Made by a program: the position numbers and the translations under genes. From Paenibacillus montaniterrae (GTDB lineage: Bacteria > Bacillota > Bacilli > Paenibacillales > Paenibacillaceae): 64,000 nt of DNA. Numbering within the stretch: the first letter of the stretch is position 1; the number at the start of each line of letters is the position of its first letter. Where the stretch lies: positions 62,001 to 126,000 of the forward strand of contig NZ_BOSE01000005.1 of the NCBI RefSeq assembly GCF_018403185.1, written 5' to 3'. Under the pieces are notes generated by a model. That model made no database searches. It was given only the letters and a program-made list of their open reading frames with translations, and was not told where the DNA came from. Below, piece after piece: positions 52,614 to 60,980 of the stretch.

Positions 52614-52950
52614 GCAGGCCAAGAAGCTCGGACGCTGGAGCACAGCGTAGAGCATTGCTACGTGAGTACCTAAAGGAGTTATCCGAAACTATAGTGAAGG
52701 TTTAAAGAATCCAGGTAACGTTAATTGATCATATTGGAGTCTGTAAAAATCTAATGAATATACACAACGTTAAGTGCGGCAAATCACCTAAATCACAGTA
52801 AAAATTGCCTAATAAGGTGCTATAGATTCATTAAAGTTAAGAATGACTTCATTTGCTACAAATAGCGTTATCCAGATTCCTTAGCCACTAGCTTTACACT
52901 TTTCGGATAGCGCCCAGCATCGTCATCAAAGTCCAGATTTTGAACGACCT
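52614..52950 (-). repeat. 180-nt nested-palindrome element, copy E, interrupted
   Basis: Left half begins CAGGCCAAGAAGCTCGGACG and keeps the CAGCGTAGAGC / GCTACGTGAG stem; right half is CATCGTCATCAAAGTCCAGA. The two are separated by a 231-nt segment (52679-52909). The left outer arm is lost. Confidence 0.75.
52679..52909. repeat. 231-nt segment with long imperfect terminal inverted repeats (MITE-like)
   Basis: Ends TTATCCGAAA and TTTTCGGATA are inverted. Further in, GAATCCAGGTAACGTTA pairs with the complement TAGCGTTATCCAGATTC, and TAATGAATATA with the complement of TAGATTCATTA. No coding capacity. Composition is more AT-rich than the surroundings. No clear target-site duplication. Confidence 0.6.
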
Positions 52951-53137
52951 CTTTCAATAAGGGTTCAAAATCTGGGCTTTCAGGACCAAGAAGATGGCAC
53001 GATACTAGAAGGCGAGGAGCGCAGCGTGGGCACTTGCTACGTGAGCACCGAAGCCTTCGGTAGCGTGACATATTCGACGCCGACTAAGCTACAACGCAAT
53101 CACATCGTCATCAAAGTCCAGATTTTGAACGACCTCT
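52951..53137 (-). repeat. 180-nt nested-palindrome element, copy F
   Basis: Outer arms TTCAAAATCTGGGCTTT / AAAGTCCAGATTTTGAA; type 2 core with GGCACGATACTAGAAGGCG pairing GAAGCCTTCGGTAGCGTGAC. Here the stem is GAAGGC/GCCTTC, a third paired variant of the same position. Confidence 0.9.
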
Positions 53138-53320
53138 TCCAATAGAGGTTCAAAATCTGGGCTTTCAGGACCAAGAAGCTCGGACGCTAGCAGAAAACGA
53201 GGAGCGCAGCGTAGGCGATTGCTACGTAAGCACCGCAGTTTTCGCTAGCGTTCGAGATTCGACACCGACTAAGCTACAACGCTGCGCATCGTCATCAAAG
53301 TCCAGATTTTGAACGACCTC
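53138..53320 (-). repeat. 180-nt nested-palindrome element, copy G
   Basis: Type 1 core: CTCGGACGCTAG..GAAAAC with GTTTTCGCTAGCGTTCGAG. Relative to copy C both sides changed together (CTTG/CAAG to CTCG/CGAG). Direct tandem with F and H at about 183-nt spacing. Confidence 0.9.
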
Positions 53321-53502
53321 TTCCAATAAGGGTTCAAAATCTGGGCTTTCAGGACCAAGAAGATGGCACGATACTAGAAGGCGAGGAGCGCAGCGTAGGC
53401 ACTTGCTACGTGAGCACTGCAGTTTTCGCTAGCGTTCGAGATTCGACGCCGACTAAGCTACAACGCTGCGCATCGTCATCAAAGTCCAGATTTTGAACTT
53501 CC
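53321..53502 (-). repeat. 180-nt nested-palindrome element, copy H (chimeric)
   Basis: Left core is type 2 (GGCACGATACTAGAAGGCG) but the right core is type 1 (GCAGTTTTCGCTAGCGTTCG), so this inner stem is broken while the outer arms still pair. Minus-strand start is 1-2 nt after the permease stop codon at 53504. Confidence 0.88.
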
Positions 53503-53503
53503 C

Positions 53504-54451
53504 CTACCCGACGATTCCTGTGCGCTCTATACTCTCTACAAAATACCTCTGCACAAACAAGTAAATGATGATGAGCGGCAGTATCGCCATCAGAATGCCG
53601 GTATCCTGCACCATGCTTAAGTAAAACGGATCTGCCTTGGAGGCATCTCCTCCATCCAGCTGAATCGCCAAATTATATGGCAGCGATGACAGCTGGGTAG
53701 CCATAACCTTGCTTGAGGTCAAATACGTTGTCGTGTAGAAGCTGTCATTCCACTGCCAGACGAAGGAAAACAGCGTTACTGTAATAATGGCCGGAACCGC
53801 ATTAGGCAGCATTATGCGCATGAAGGTTTTACCGATGCTGGCGCCATCAATATAGGCTGCCTCCTCTACTTCCTTCGGAATGCCTCGGAAAAACTGCCTG
53901 AAAATGAAAATGTACAAGCCGGCCTTTAATGAGTTGGCTGTCATTGACGTTAAAATAAACGGCCAATATGAATTGAGCAAGTTAACAGGCTTGCCTGTTA
54001 GTAAAGGAATTAGACCCATTAAAGTAAAATCCTTCAAGTTCAAATAAATCGGTATTAAAATCGTGGTCGGTGGTACAAGAATGGTCAGCAGCACGCCGGC
54101 AAATAGTAGATTGCTCCCCTTGAATTTTAAGCGAGCAAAGCCATAGCCAGCCAGGGCGCAGGAAACCGCAGTTAATATTGTTGTTACCGCAGACAGCGAA
54201 AACGTATTAAGCAATGTCTCCCAGTAGTCCATAATGCTAATGACCTGCTTGAAATTGTTAAGCGAGTAGTTTTGCGGAATCCACACCACGATTGGCGAAT
54301 AAAGATCCGACTTATCCTTGATCGCCGTAGATATTTTTTGCAGAATCGGATACAAAATAACGAACGCCAAACCTAGAATTAGGGTGTACCGTACGAATGA
54401 CCAAAGCCATTTCTTCCAGTTTTCAAAGGATAATAGTTTTGATTGAATCAA
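53504..54451 (-). CDS. Sugar ABC transporter permease, MalG/UgpE type
   Basis: 315 residues, six membrane spans, EAA loop VEEAAYIDGASIGKTFMRIM and the C-terminal VQRYFVESIERTGIVG. The start is a TTG at 54451 with GGAGGG 8 nt upstream. It pairs with the permease at 54468-55379, which ends 16 nt before it. The last gene before the 1.7-kb repeat region; three palindromic elements begin right after its stop codon. Confidence 0.9.
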   Translation of the reverse strand: MIQSKLLSFENWKKWLWSFVRYTLILGLAFVILYPILQKISTAIKDKSDLYSPIVVWIPQNYSLNNFKQVISIMDYWETLLNTFSLSAVTTILTAVSCALAGYGFARLKFKGSNLLFAGVLLTILVPPTTILIPIYLNLKDFTLMGLIPLLTGKPVNLLNSYWPFILTSMTANSLKAGLYIFIFRQFFRGIPKEVEEAAYIDGASIGKTFMRIMLPNAVPAIITVTLFSFVWQWNDSFYTTTYLTSSKVMATQLSSLPYNLAIQLDGGDASKADPFYLSMVQDTGILMAILPLIIIYLFVQRYFVESIERTGIVG

Positions 54452-54467
54452 GCTTCACACCCTCCTT

Positions 54468-55379
54468 CTATTCGTGATAGAATACTTTTCTTGAAATTAG
54501 GAACGTACTAATTGCCAAAATAACGGCGATGCACAGGAAGTAAATCCAGGCCATTGCCGAGCTTAGACCAAAGTTGAACTTGGTAAAGCCAGTCTCGCGA
54601 ATTAAATCAGTCAGCGCATTACGCGAAAACGAGTCGATAATGGTATACACGACGTTGACCAAAATAAGCGGACTCACCATTGGAAATGTAATTTTCCAAA
54701 ACGCCTCATAGCCGGTTGCGCCTTCCATTTTCGAAGCCTCATACAGCTGCGGCGAAATTGTTTGAATCCCTGCCAGGAAAATGAGGATTTGCACGCCTGA
54801 CAAGCTTACAATCTCATAAATGCGATCGACCGCCCCTGTTAAATAGAGCACGATGGATTCGCTAAAGCCAGCCTCCAGCATTAGCCTTTGCAGCTCGAAG
54901 CTGCTGAAGGCATTAATTGCGCCAGAGCCGCCAGCGTTCTGATCATTTACCGCTTGAATCAGGCTTGTGCTTTCCAGCGATAAAATAACGCCTGAGGCAA
55001 GAATAACAGGCAGAAAAAAGATAGCGCGAGCTACTGAACGGCCAAAAAACTTCTGATTAAGCAATACCGCCAAAAACAAGCTGAAAATAACAATTAGCGG
55101 AACATTAACGACCATATTCACAATCGACTCCGTCAATGTACGGTTAAAGCTCGTATTAACGGTTAAGGCTTCAATATAGTTTTTCAGACCGATAAATTCA
55201 ATGGTCATCCCTTGCGCATTCGCCGTAATCGTGCTTAAGCTGTAGCGAAGGGAGGATATTAAAGGAATGAGAAAGAAAAAAATAAATCCGAGCAGCCATG
55301 GCAGCACATAAAGAAAGCCCCAAAACGCCTTTTGCTGCGCATACGTCCTGGTTATGCCGAGCTTCAATCCTTTTCTCAT
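54468..55379 (-). CDS. Sugar ABC transporter permease, MalF/UgpA type
   Basis: 303 residues, six spans, EAA loop LYEASKMEGATGYEAFWKIT (the usual Asp-Gly is Glu-Gly). First span FLYVLPWLLGFIFFFLIPLI. AGGTGGTGATC precedes the ATG, which overlaps the stop codon of the DUF5696 gene by 4 nt, so translation is coupled. One of two MalF-type permeases in this cluster. Confidence 0.9.
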   Translation of the reverse strand: MRKGLKLGITRTYAQQKAFWGFLYVLPWLLGFIFFFLIPLISSLRYSLSTITANAQGMTIEFIGLKNYIEALTVNTSFNRTLTESIVNMVVNVPLIVIFSLFLAVLLNQKFFGRSVARAIFFLPVILASGVILSLESTSLIQAVNDQNAGGSGAINAFSSFELQRLMLEAGFSESIVLYLTGAVDRIYEIVSLSGVQILIFLAGIQTISPQLYEASKMEGATGYEAFWKITFPMVSPLILVNVVYTIIDSFSRNALTDLIRETGFTKFNFGLSSAMAWIYFLCIAVILAISTFLISRKVFYHE

Positions 55380-57928
55380 GAACGATCACCACCTGTTACA
55401 TAGCCCTCGGCATCAATGATTTTGCCATCTACCGTCACCTGTGAGGTGCTGTAGTTGACGATAACATACATGCCATTTTCATACGTTGTTTTATACACGC
55501 CTTCACTTAATTTCTCATGGTCAACAATTCGTTTGGAGCCAACAAGCTGCAAGAAGTCATTGACCTCATTGTAAATAGCCGTTGCCTGGTCAAGCCAAAT
55601 TTCGTAATTGACGGCATACAAATCATTTTGATCCGTATCCTTAATCGAATAGTTCGGCTCATAGATCCATTTGAAGTAGACATTGGAGCCATATTCCAGT
55701 GCTTTAAGCACATACTGCCGTTCATTCGTATAGGTGGACAAATTATACGGCGTCCCCGCATAGTCGATAAAGCCCCGTATCACCATCTGATAGAACGGGA
55801 TCGTTTCGTCCTCAATTTTAAATTTACTGCTCGTCATCGGCGCGTTCGTCAAATGTGTCACATAAGGCAGCGCATACGCGTTACCACCGTCCGCAAGCAT
55901 TTGCAAGCTTTGCTCCTCAATCATTTGCAATGCCCGTACAGAAATTTGCTCAGATTGCACGCGGTCGATTTGCTTGTTCTTCAAAAAGTCGCTGTTCAGC
56001 AAATCCGCCAAATCACGCAGAGCAATGCCGTTCGGCTCATATTTGCCAAGCCCCTTCAACAGCGATGCTGTATACGACTCCACATAACGAGGCGAGATAA
56101 TATAGGATGGCGCTTTTTCACGATCGCGACGGTTTAGCGCCAAATCTACAGGATAAAGCATCGCCGGAATCTCTCTTAACGTGCGTGAAGCCTGCTTTCT
56201 TTCATTAAAGCCTTTGCTTGAGTTCGCCATTACCAGTGCCGACTCGAGAAATAAATCGAGCTGTTTCTCCTCTGCAAATGCAATAAACTCCTTCAGCCCG
56301 CTGCTGCCGCCTATGCCCTTGTCAACAGTAACCTTGGATGGCACCTTATGATCGAGCCCGCCGTTATACCAGCCTGCATATTTGACAGCCAGCTTCTTAA
56401 TATTTCGCTCCTCGAGCTGTGCGATAATGCTTTTCGCCTGATCAAATGTCGTTAGCGGCTCTAGCGCCTGATACGGGATACCTGCCATATGCTTAAGCTT
56501 GGATATGCTGCCGATCAGCTCAACATAAAATGTGCTCTCCGTATTTTCGCTTTTTTCCAGAGGCTGCGGCAAAGCGTTGCGCTCCTGCAAATAGCTTTGA
56601 TAATATTGCGCCATCTGCGGATATGAAGCCTGCTCCTTGCCAAGAAATACATAGCGAACCGTATAGTCCGTTTGCATTGGCTGCTCCTGAAACTTAGGCA
56701 GAGTGCGGCGCTGTCCGTTGGCGTCAAGCGTCACATCACCCTTGTTCACGACATAAAAGCTCGGGTACACATAGTTGTAGCTGTTCAATCTGCCGCTTAC
56801 ATCGGCATTAATTGTCGCTGCAGCTGCACCCTGCTCAATAATGCCAAGAAAGGCGCTATCCTCTCGGATTATGCCAAATACGGGCAGCCTCACCTTTTGC
56901 TCCTGATTGGCATCCTCTGTTGCTTCCATCGTCATATCCAGACCATATACGGCTTGCTGATAGGCAGGATATTTCGTTTTGCCGTTATTAAAATGAATCA
57001 ACGCTCCTGAGCCGTCCGGAACGAGAATGGAGCCTGCTTCCTGAGCATCGCCGGCGCCAAAAAAGCTCAGCATCGTAACCATATTAACAGGGTACGCATC
57101 AGGGTACTGAATGTCTGCAACTGGAATCGTTGCAAGCAGGCTGTCGCCATCCAGCCTATACTCTATCGAAGCATAGAACACTCTTGGCTCGGGCTTTGTT
57201 TGCGATAGATTATGCTCTGCAGCATCCTGGATCAAATCCTCCTCGGTATATCCGATCGCATCAAATGCTTGCAGGGCGCGATCTAGCTGCAGCCCCTGAA
57301 GCGCGCTGTCATTTCTTTCGTATACATCAGTTTCCTTGTTTTCCTTATAAGCGATTAGCAGTGCCCGCTGCCCCGCTTTATCCATTTGTCCTGTCAATTC
57401 CTCAAATCGCGTCTTGCTCAGCTTCATCGGCAAATCCTCAACCGTTCTTTGCGCTGTGCCAAATTGATAGGTTACTTTAATGCCGTTGTCGATTGGCTCC
57501 ACCTTCAGCTGCTTGTGAGCGGCGCTATCTGTGTAAGAGTTAATCGAGCTAATTTGTCCAAAGGAATTGTAAAAGTCGAGCCGCAGCTGGGCAGACAGCA
57601 TATCCTTGTTTACTCCTGATGCTAAGGTATCGTCAGCTCTTCCCACTGGATTGCTGTGCCATACCTCTCCACTTTGCTTATGAACAATCGCGATTTCACC
57701 CGATTCCTCATTCACATAGAGCTGCAGCTGATCGTTTTCCAGCATTCCCTTCATCCCCGGCACTGCCGAGCTACTAAATGCAGCGGCAACGGGCTTCGCT
57801 TCAATGCTGACCTGCTGCTCCTGCGATTCATTCTCTGTACCCGCTTCATCTGCCGGCTGTCCATTCGTACAGCCTGCCAGAAGCACAATTGCCACTAATA
57901 GAGCAAGCCATTTTTTTGCTACTCTCAT
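55376..57928 (-). CDS. DUF5696 surface lipoprotein
   Basis: 850 residues. Signal peptide ending IVLLAGC with lipidated Cys20, so it sits on the outer face of the membrane. An N-terminal beta-rich part (about 60-420) is followed by a barrel-like alpha/beta part from about 440 with alternating strands and helices (KKLAVKYAGWYNGG, LDLFLESALVMA, NGIALRDLADLLNSD, GGNAYALPYVTHLTN), then a small beta domain. The ATG at 57928 has GAGGGGGATAG upstream. Translationally coupled to the permease downstream. No biochemical function is known for the family; the barrel pattern suggests a glycosidase-like fold, stated as inference only. Confidence 0.8.
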   Translation of the reverse strand: MRVAKKWLALLVAIVLLAGCTNGQPADEAGTENESQEQQVSIEAKPVAAAFSSSAVPGMKGMLENDQLQLYVNEESGEIAIVHKQSGEVWHSNPVGRADDTLASGVNKDMLSAQLRLDFYNSFGQISSINSYTDSAAHKQLKVEPIDNGIKVTYQFGTAQRTVEDLPMKLSKTRFEELTGQMDKAGQRALLIAYKENKETDVYERNDSALQGLQLDRALQAFDAIGYTEEDLIQDAAEHNLSQTKPEPRVFYASIEYRLDGDSLLATIPVADIQYPDAYPVNMVTMLSFFGAGDAQEAGSILVPDGSGALIHFNNGKTKYPAYQQAVYGLDMTMEATEDANQEQKVRLPVFGIIREDSAFLGIIEQGAAAATINADVSGRLNSYNYVYPSFYVVNKGDVTLDANGQRRTLPKFQEQPMQTDYTVRYVFLGKEQASYPQMAQYYQSYLQERNALPQPLEKSENTESTFYVELIGSISKLKHMAGIPYQALEPLTTFDQAKSIIAQLEERNIKKLAVKYAGWYNGGLDHKVPSKVTVDKGIGGSSGLKEFIAFAEEKQLDLFLESALVMANSSKGFNERKQASRTLREIPAMLYPVDLALNRRDREKAPSYIISPRYVESYTASLLKGLGKYEPNGIALRDLADLLNSDFLKNKQIDRVQSEQISVRALQMIEEQSLQMLADGGNAYALPYVTHLTNAPMTSSKFKIEDETIPFYQMVIRGFIDYAGTPYNLSTYTNERQYVLKALEYGSNVYFKWIYEPNYSIKDTDQNDLYAVNYEIWLDQATAIYNEVNDFLQLVGSKRIVDHEKLSEGVYKTTYENGMYVIVNYSTSQVTVDGKIIDAEGYVTGGDRS

Positions 57929-57998
57929 TTCTATCCCCCTCATGCCTTTCATCATATTTGCTCGGATACGCTTCCGTACGGGTTCATAGTGCCCTCCC

Positions 57999-58634
57999 TC
58001 AGCCTCTCATCACAATTTCTTGATAGATGACGGATATGAAAGAAATGATTTGCTGCACCAAGCTGAAAAACAGCAAGCAAAGGAATGCCATAAATCCGAT
58101 TGCCACCAACGTCAGCAGCATCGTCATAATCGTTTTAAGCGGAGTATATTGATGAACAGTCATATTGCCTACAAATAGTAGAAAGACGAACCAGATCAGC
58201 GCAAAGCTGTTGGAAAAATGATAGAATGCCGTTTCTTCCATCGCAATCACATTGCTTAGCCATATCCACGGGAAATTAATAAGCACAAGCGGAATAAGGG
58301 CAAAGCAGGTAGAGTTGAAGATTTCGACGAATTTCCCTTCTCCGTCCATTAGCGTAGTGAGCGACCAGTTCGCCACACACCAGAACAATACAGGGACAAG
58401 CACATAAACGAACTCCATAAGACTGTTCATCGACTTAGGATTATAGAGATTGACCAGAAATCCGGCGTACTGCGAATGCAAAATATTCGTAAGCGACAAC
58501 AGCAGCAAAATAACGAATGAAATCACTAAATTAATTTTATTGCTGCGCTCATATTTGAGCTCCCAATAGCCATTAAAGGGATGGACGATCAAATAAAAAG
58601 GATATTTGACAAGCTCTTTACTCGATGGTGACAA
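57999..58634 (-). CDS. YIP1-family membrane protein
   Basis: 211 residues with five membrane spans in the YIP1 pattern; the cytoplasmic N-terminus has YPFYLIVHPFNGYWELKYE, characteristic of bacterial members. The start is a TTG at 58634 behind GGGAGG, inside the 3' end of the NHL gene (17-nt overlap). A longer reading from 58700 lacks a ribosome site. Bacterial YIP1 proteins of this kind are found in transporter clusters with NHL and DUF5696 genes. Function unknown. Confidence 0.8.
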   Translation of the reverse strand: MSPSSKELVKYPFYLIVHPFNGYWELKYERSNKINLVISFVILLLLSLTNILHSQYAGFLVNLYNPKSMNSLMEFVYVLVPVLFWCVANWSLTTLMDGEGKFVEIFNSTCFALIPLVLINFPWIWLSNVIAMEETAFYHFSNSFALIWFVFLLFVGNMTVHQYTPLKTIMTMLLTLVAIGFMAFLCLLFFSLVQQIISFISVIYQEIVMRG

Positions 58635-60087
58635 TCTTTTTTCCTCCCTTCCATTTGCGAACCTTTCTCCAGACAATGAGAATAAGCAGCAGAACAACAA
58701 CAGATGTCATAATCGTAGGGAAATAGGAGCGCAGAATCGCTTTCCGGTGCAGCAGAAAAGCTTTGGAATAGCCCTTGTTATCATAGCTTTCCTTGAAGTA
58801 CTTTATCGCTTCTCCATAATTGCCCTGACGCAGCAGCGCTTTGCCAATACCGGAATAAGCGAATTCCAAATTCGCGTTCATATTAATCGTTTCCATATAA
58901 CGCTGAAAGGCTGCTTCCTCATCGCCGCGATAATAGCTGCGCACAGCTTCATTTAATGTTCTGCCGTAGGCTGTTGTCTCGAAAACAGTAATTTCGCCCA
59001 ATGCTTTATCAAGCACAAGCATGTTGTCCCCCACGCGTTCAATCGCGGTCGGCGCTGTAAATTTGCCTAGCTGATTGCCGAGTCCGCCAAACACATACAT
59101 TAGATGACTGTCACCGTTGTAGGTGAAAATCCGTCCGCGCTTGGCGTCCAGCACCGAGTAGATTTCGCTGTCGGCAACATCAATATCGATTAAGCGGGAA
59201 GGCCCATCCACCGGCCTGTAGCGAATATCGCCCTCAGGCTCAAAGTAGCCCTCTCTTCTTAAAATATCTGTGCCTTGCGCATTAAGCTTTTTAATATTAT
59301 CGCCCCACTGATCGCCGTTGGTGGCGTAGATGAAGCCTTCATCATTAATATCGAGATTCGTAAATTCTGTTGGTGTAAACTGTACCATTTGGCTGCGCTG
59401 CTCCTTAGTAGACAGCGTTTTCCACAAATATTCGATCGGGTCGACATATACACGGTTCGCACCAATAAAGGTAGTAAAGTCTCCATTCGCGCTGAACTCC
59501 ATAAAGCCGTCGAACACCCCGGTCGACATAACATATATACGGCTTGCTTTATCGACGACGACACGAACCGGCTGAAAATCGAAGTTGGCCTGCAGCAGCT
59601 CGGACTGCGGCGAATCAACAATTTTAACAAGCTGAAGCTGCTGATCAAGCTGGACGACGCGCTTATTGCCTGTATCTGCCACGTAAAGCTGCTTATCCTC
59701 CGTTACGAAAATGCCCTGCGGATTGGAAAAGCCATCCTGCTGCCCGGCGTTATCAAATTGATCAATAACGTCTAGCAATGCATAATTGGAATCCAGCACG
59801 AGAATGCGATTATTGCCTGAATCCAGCACATAAATGTGTTGGTCAGCCGTAACATGCAAATCATTAGGCTCCTTCAAGCTGCCAACGCCAAGATCATCGC
59901 CAGTCAGCAGAGCAGTAGCATCATAAGCCGCTGGCGCCACAACTGTATTTCCCCAAAAAGAGTAGTTGTAGGAGCTGCCGCCGCCTTCAGCCTGCACCAG
60001 CATGGCGCCAGAGCTGAACAGCAAAGCAAAGCTTAGCGCGCATACAGCAAGTCTCTTTCTAAATCCGCCCTTATTAAAAAGCTTCAT
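58618..60087 (-). CDS. Exported NHL-repeat/TPR protein with C-terminal membrane anchor
   Basis: 489 residues. Signal peptide about 1-33 (LSFALLFSSGAMLVQAEG). Several NHL beta-propeller repeats about 65-370 (ILVLDSGNNRILVLD, LYVADTGNKRVVQLD), a TPR-like pair of helices about 385-440 (FAYSGIGKALLRQGNYGEAI), one membrane span about 452-472 and a basic tail. It should therefore be a propeller outside the cell tied to the membrane. AAAGGGGGAAC precedes the ATG. Encoded between two permease pairs. May bind glycan or act as a scaffold; not known. Confidence 0.85.
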   Translation of the reverse strand: MKLFNKGGFRKRLAVCALSFALLFSSGAMLVQAEGGGSSYNYSFWGNTVVAPAAYDATALLTGDDLGVGSLKEPNDLHVTADQHIYVLDSGNNRILVLDSNYALLDVIDQFDNAGQQDGFSNPQGIFVTEDKQLYVADTGNKRVVQLDQQLQLVKIVDSPQSELLQANFDFQPVRVVVDKASRIYVMSTGVFDGFMEFSANGDFTTFIGANRVYVDPIEYLWKTLSTKEQRSQMVQFTPTEFTNLDINDEGFIYATNGDQWGDNIKKLNAQGTDILRREGYFEPEGDIRYRPVDGPSRLIDIDVADSEIYSVLDAKRGRIFTYNGDSHLMYVFGGLGNQLGKFTAPTAIERVGDNMLVLDKALGEITVFETTAYGRTLNEAVRSYYRGDEEAAFQRYMETINMNANLEFAYSGIGKALLRQGNYGEAIKYFKESYDNKGYSKAFLLHRKAILRSYFPTIMTSVVVLLLILIVWRKVRKWKGGKKIVTIE

Positions 60088-60102
60088 TGATGTTCCCCCT
60101 TT

Positions 60103-60978
60103 CTACTCTTTCATCCCCGAAGTCGCCATCGTTTGAATGACAGAGCTTTGCGAGATAATGAAGAGCGTAATAGGAACAGCCATTAAAATTAACGCAACTG
60201 CAGCTCCGACCCCCGCACGCGCAATACCGCCCTGTACAATTTGCCCGAGTGCATAATGCAGCGTTTTCAAATTCTCACTGTAAATGAAGCTTCCTCCATC
60301 CGTTCCCCATAGCGCCGGAAACTGCAATATTAGCAGGGTCAGCCAAGCTGGCTTCACATTCGGCATTACGATCGACCAATAAATGCGATATTCGTTGGCA
60401 CCATCAATTTTCGCCGCTTCCAGCAGCGCATCAGGAATTTGCTCCATAAATTGCTTCATTAAAAACAGCCCCAGCGGAAACGCAAGCGCAGGCACAATAA
60501 TGGAAGCATGCGTATTGATCCAGCCCAGCCAGGACATAACCATATAGTTTGGCGTTGCTGTAACATGTCCTGAAAACATCAAGGACAGCACCACGATCGA
60601 AAACAACGATTTCGAGCCAAGAAATCTGTATTTCGCCAGCGGATAGGCCGCTGCGGAAGCCAGAATGATATGGCCTGCGGTTCCGATCAACGTAATGAGC
60701 AGTGTATTCGTAAGGTAACGAGATAGCGGTACCCATGAGTTGCCCATGATCGCCACCAGATCGAAGAAATTGTCCAGCGTCGGATTGTTGACGAAAAATC
60801 GAGGCGGGAAAATAAACAATTCGTCCAATGGCTTGAAAGCATTGTTAATGGCATATATAAGCGGCAGCGCCATAAACGAGCCGAATAAGGCAAGGAGCAC
60901 GAACAGCAGGAAGCTGACGGTAAAGGAGCGATTCAGCCTTTTAGGCATTCGCAAGCGAGCGATCAATTTGGATGCCAT
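60103..60978 (-). CDS. Sugar ABC transporter permease, MalG/UgpE type (second pair)
   Basis: 291 residues, six spans, EAA loop LLEAAKIDGANEYRIYWSIV and C-terminal SSVIQTMATSGMKE. AAAGGTGGGTG precedes the ATG; 2 nt separate it from the upstream permease stop. Its product should pair with that of 60981-61937 and take substrate from the binding protein at 61955. The C-terminus differs from the YtcP type by lacking FVKG, like other UgpE-type proteins. Confidence 0.9.
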   Translation of the reverse strand: MASKLIARLRMPKRLNRSFTVSFLLFVLLALFGSFMALPLIYAINNAFKPLDELFIFPPRFFVNNPTLDNFFDLVAIMGNSWVPLSRYLTNTLLITLIGTAGHIILASAAAYPLAKYRFLGSKSLFSIVVLSLMFSGHVTATPNYMVMSWLGWINTHASIIVPALAFPLGLFLMKQFMEQIPDALLEAAKIDGANEYRIYWSIVMPNVKPAWLTLLILQFPALWGTDGGSFIYSENLKTLHYALGQIVQGGIARAGVGAAVALILMAVPITLFIISQSSVIQTMATSGMKE

Positions 60979-60980
60979 CG

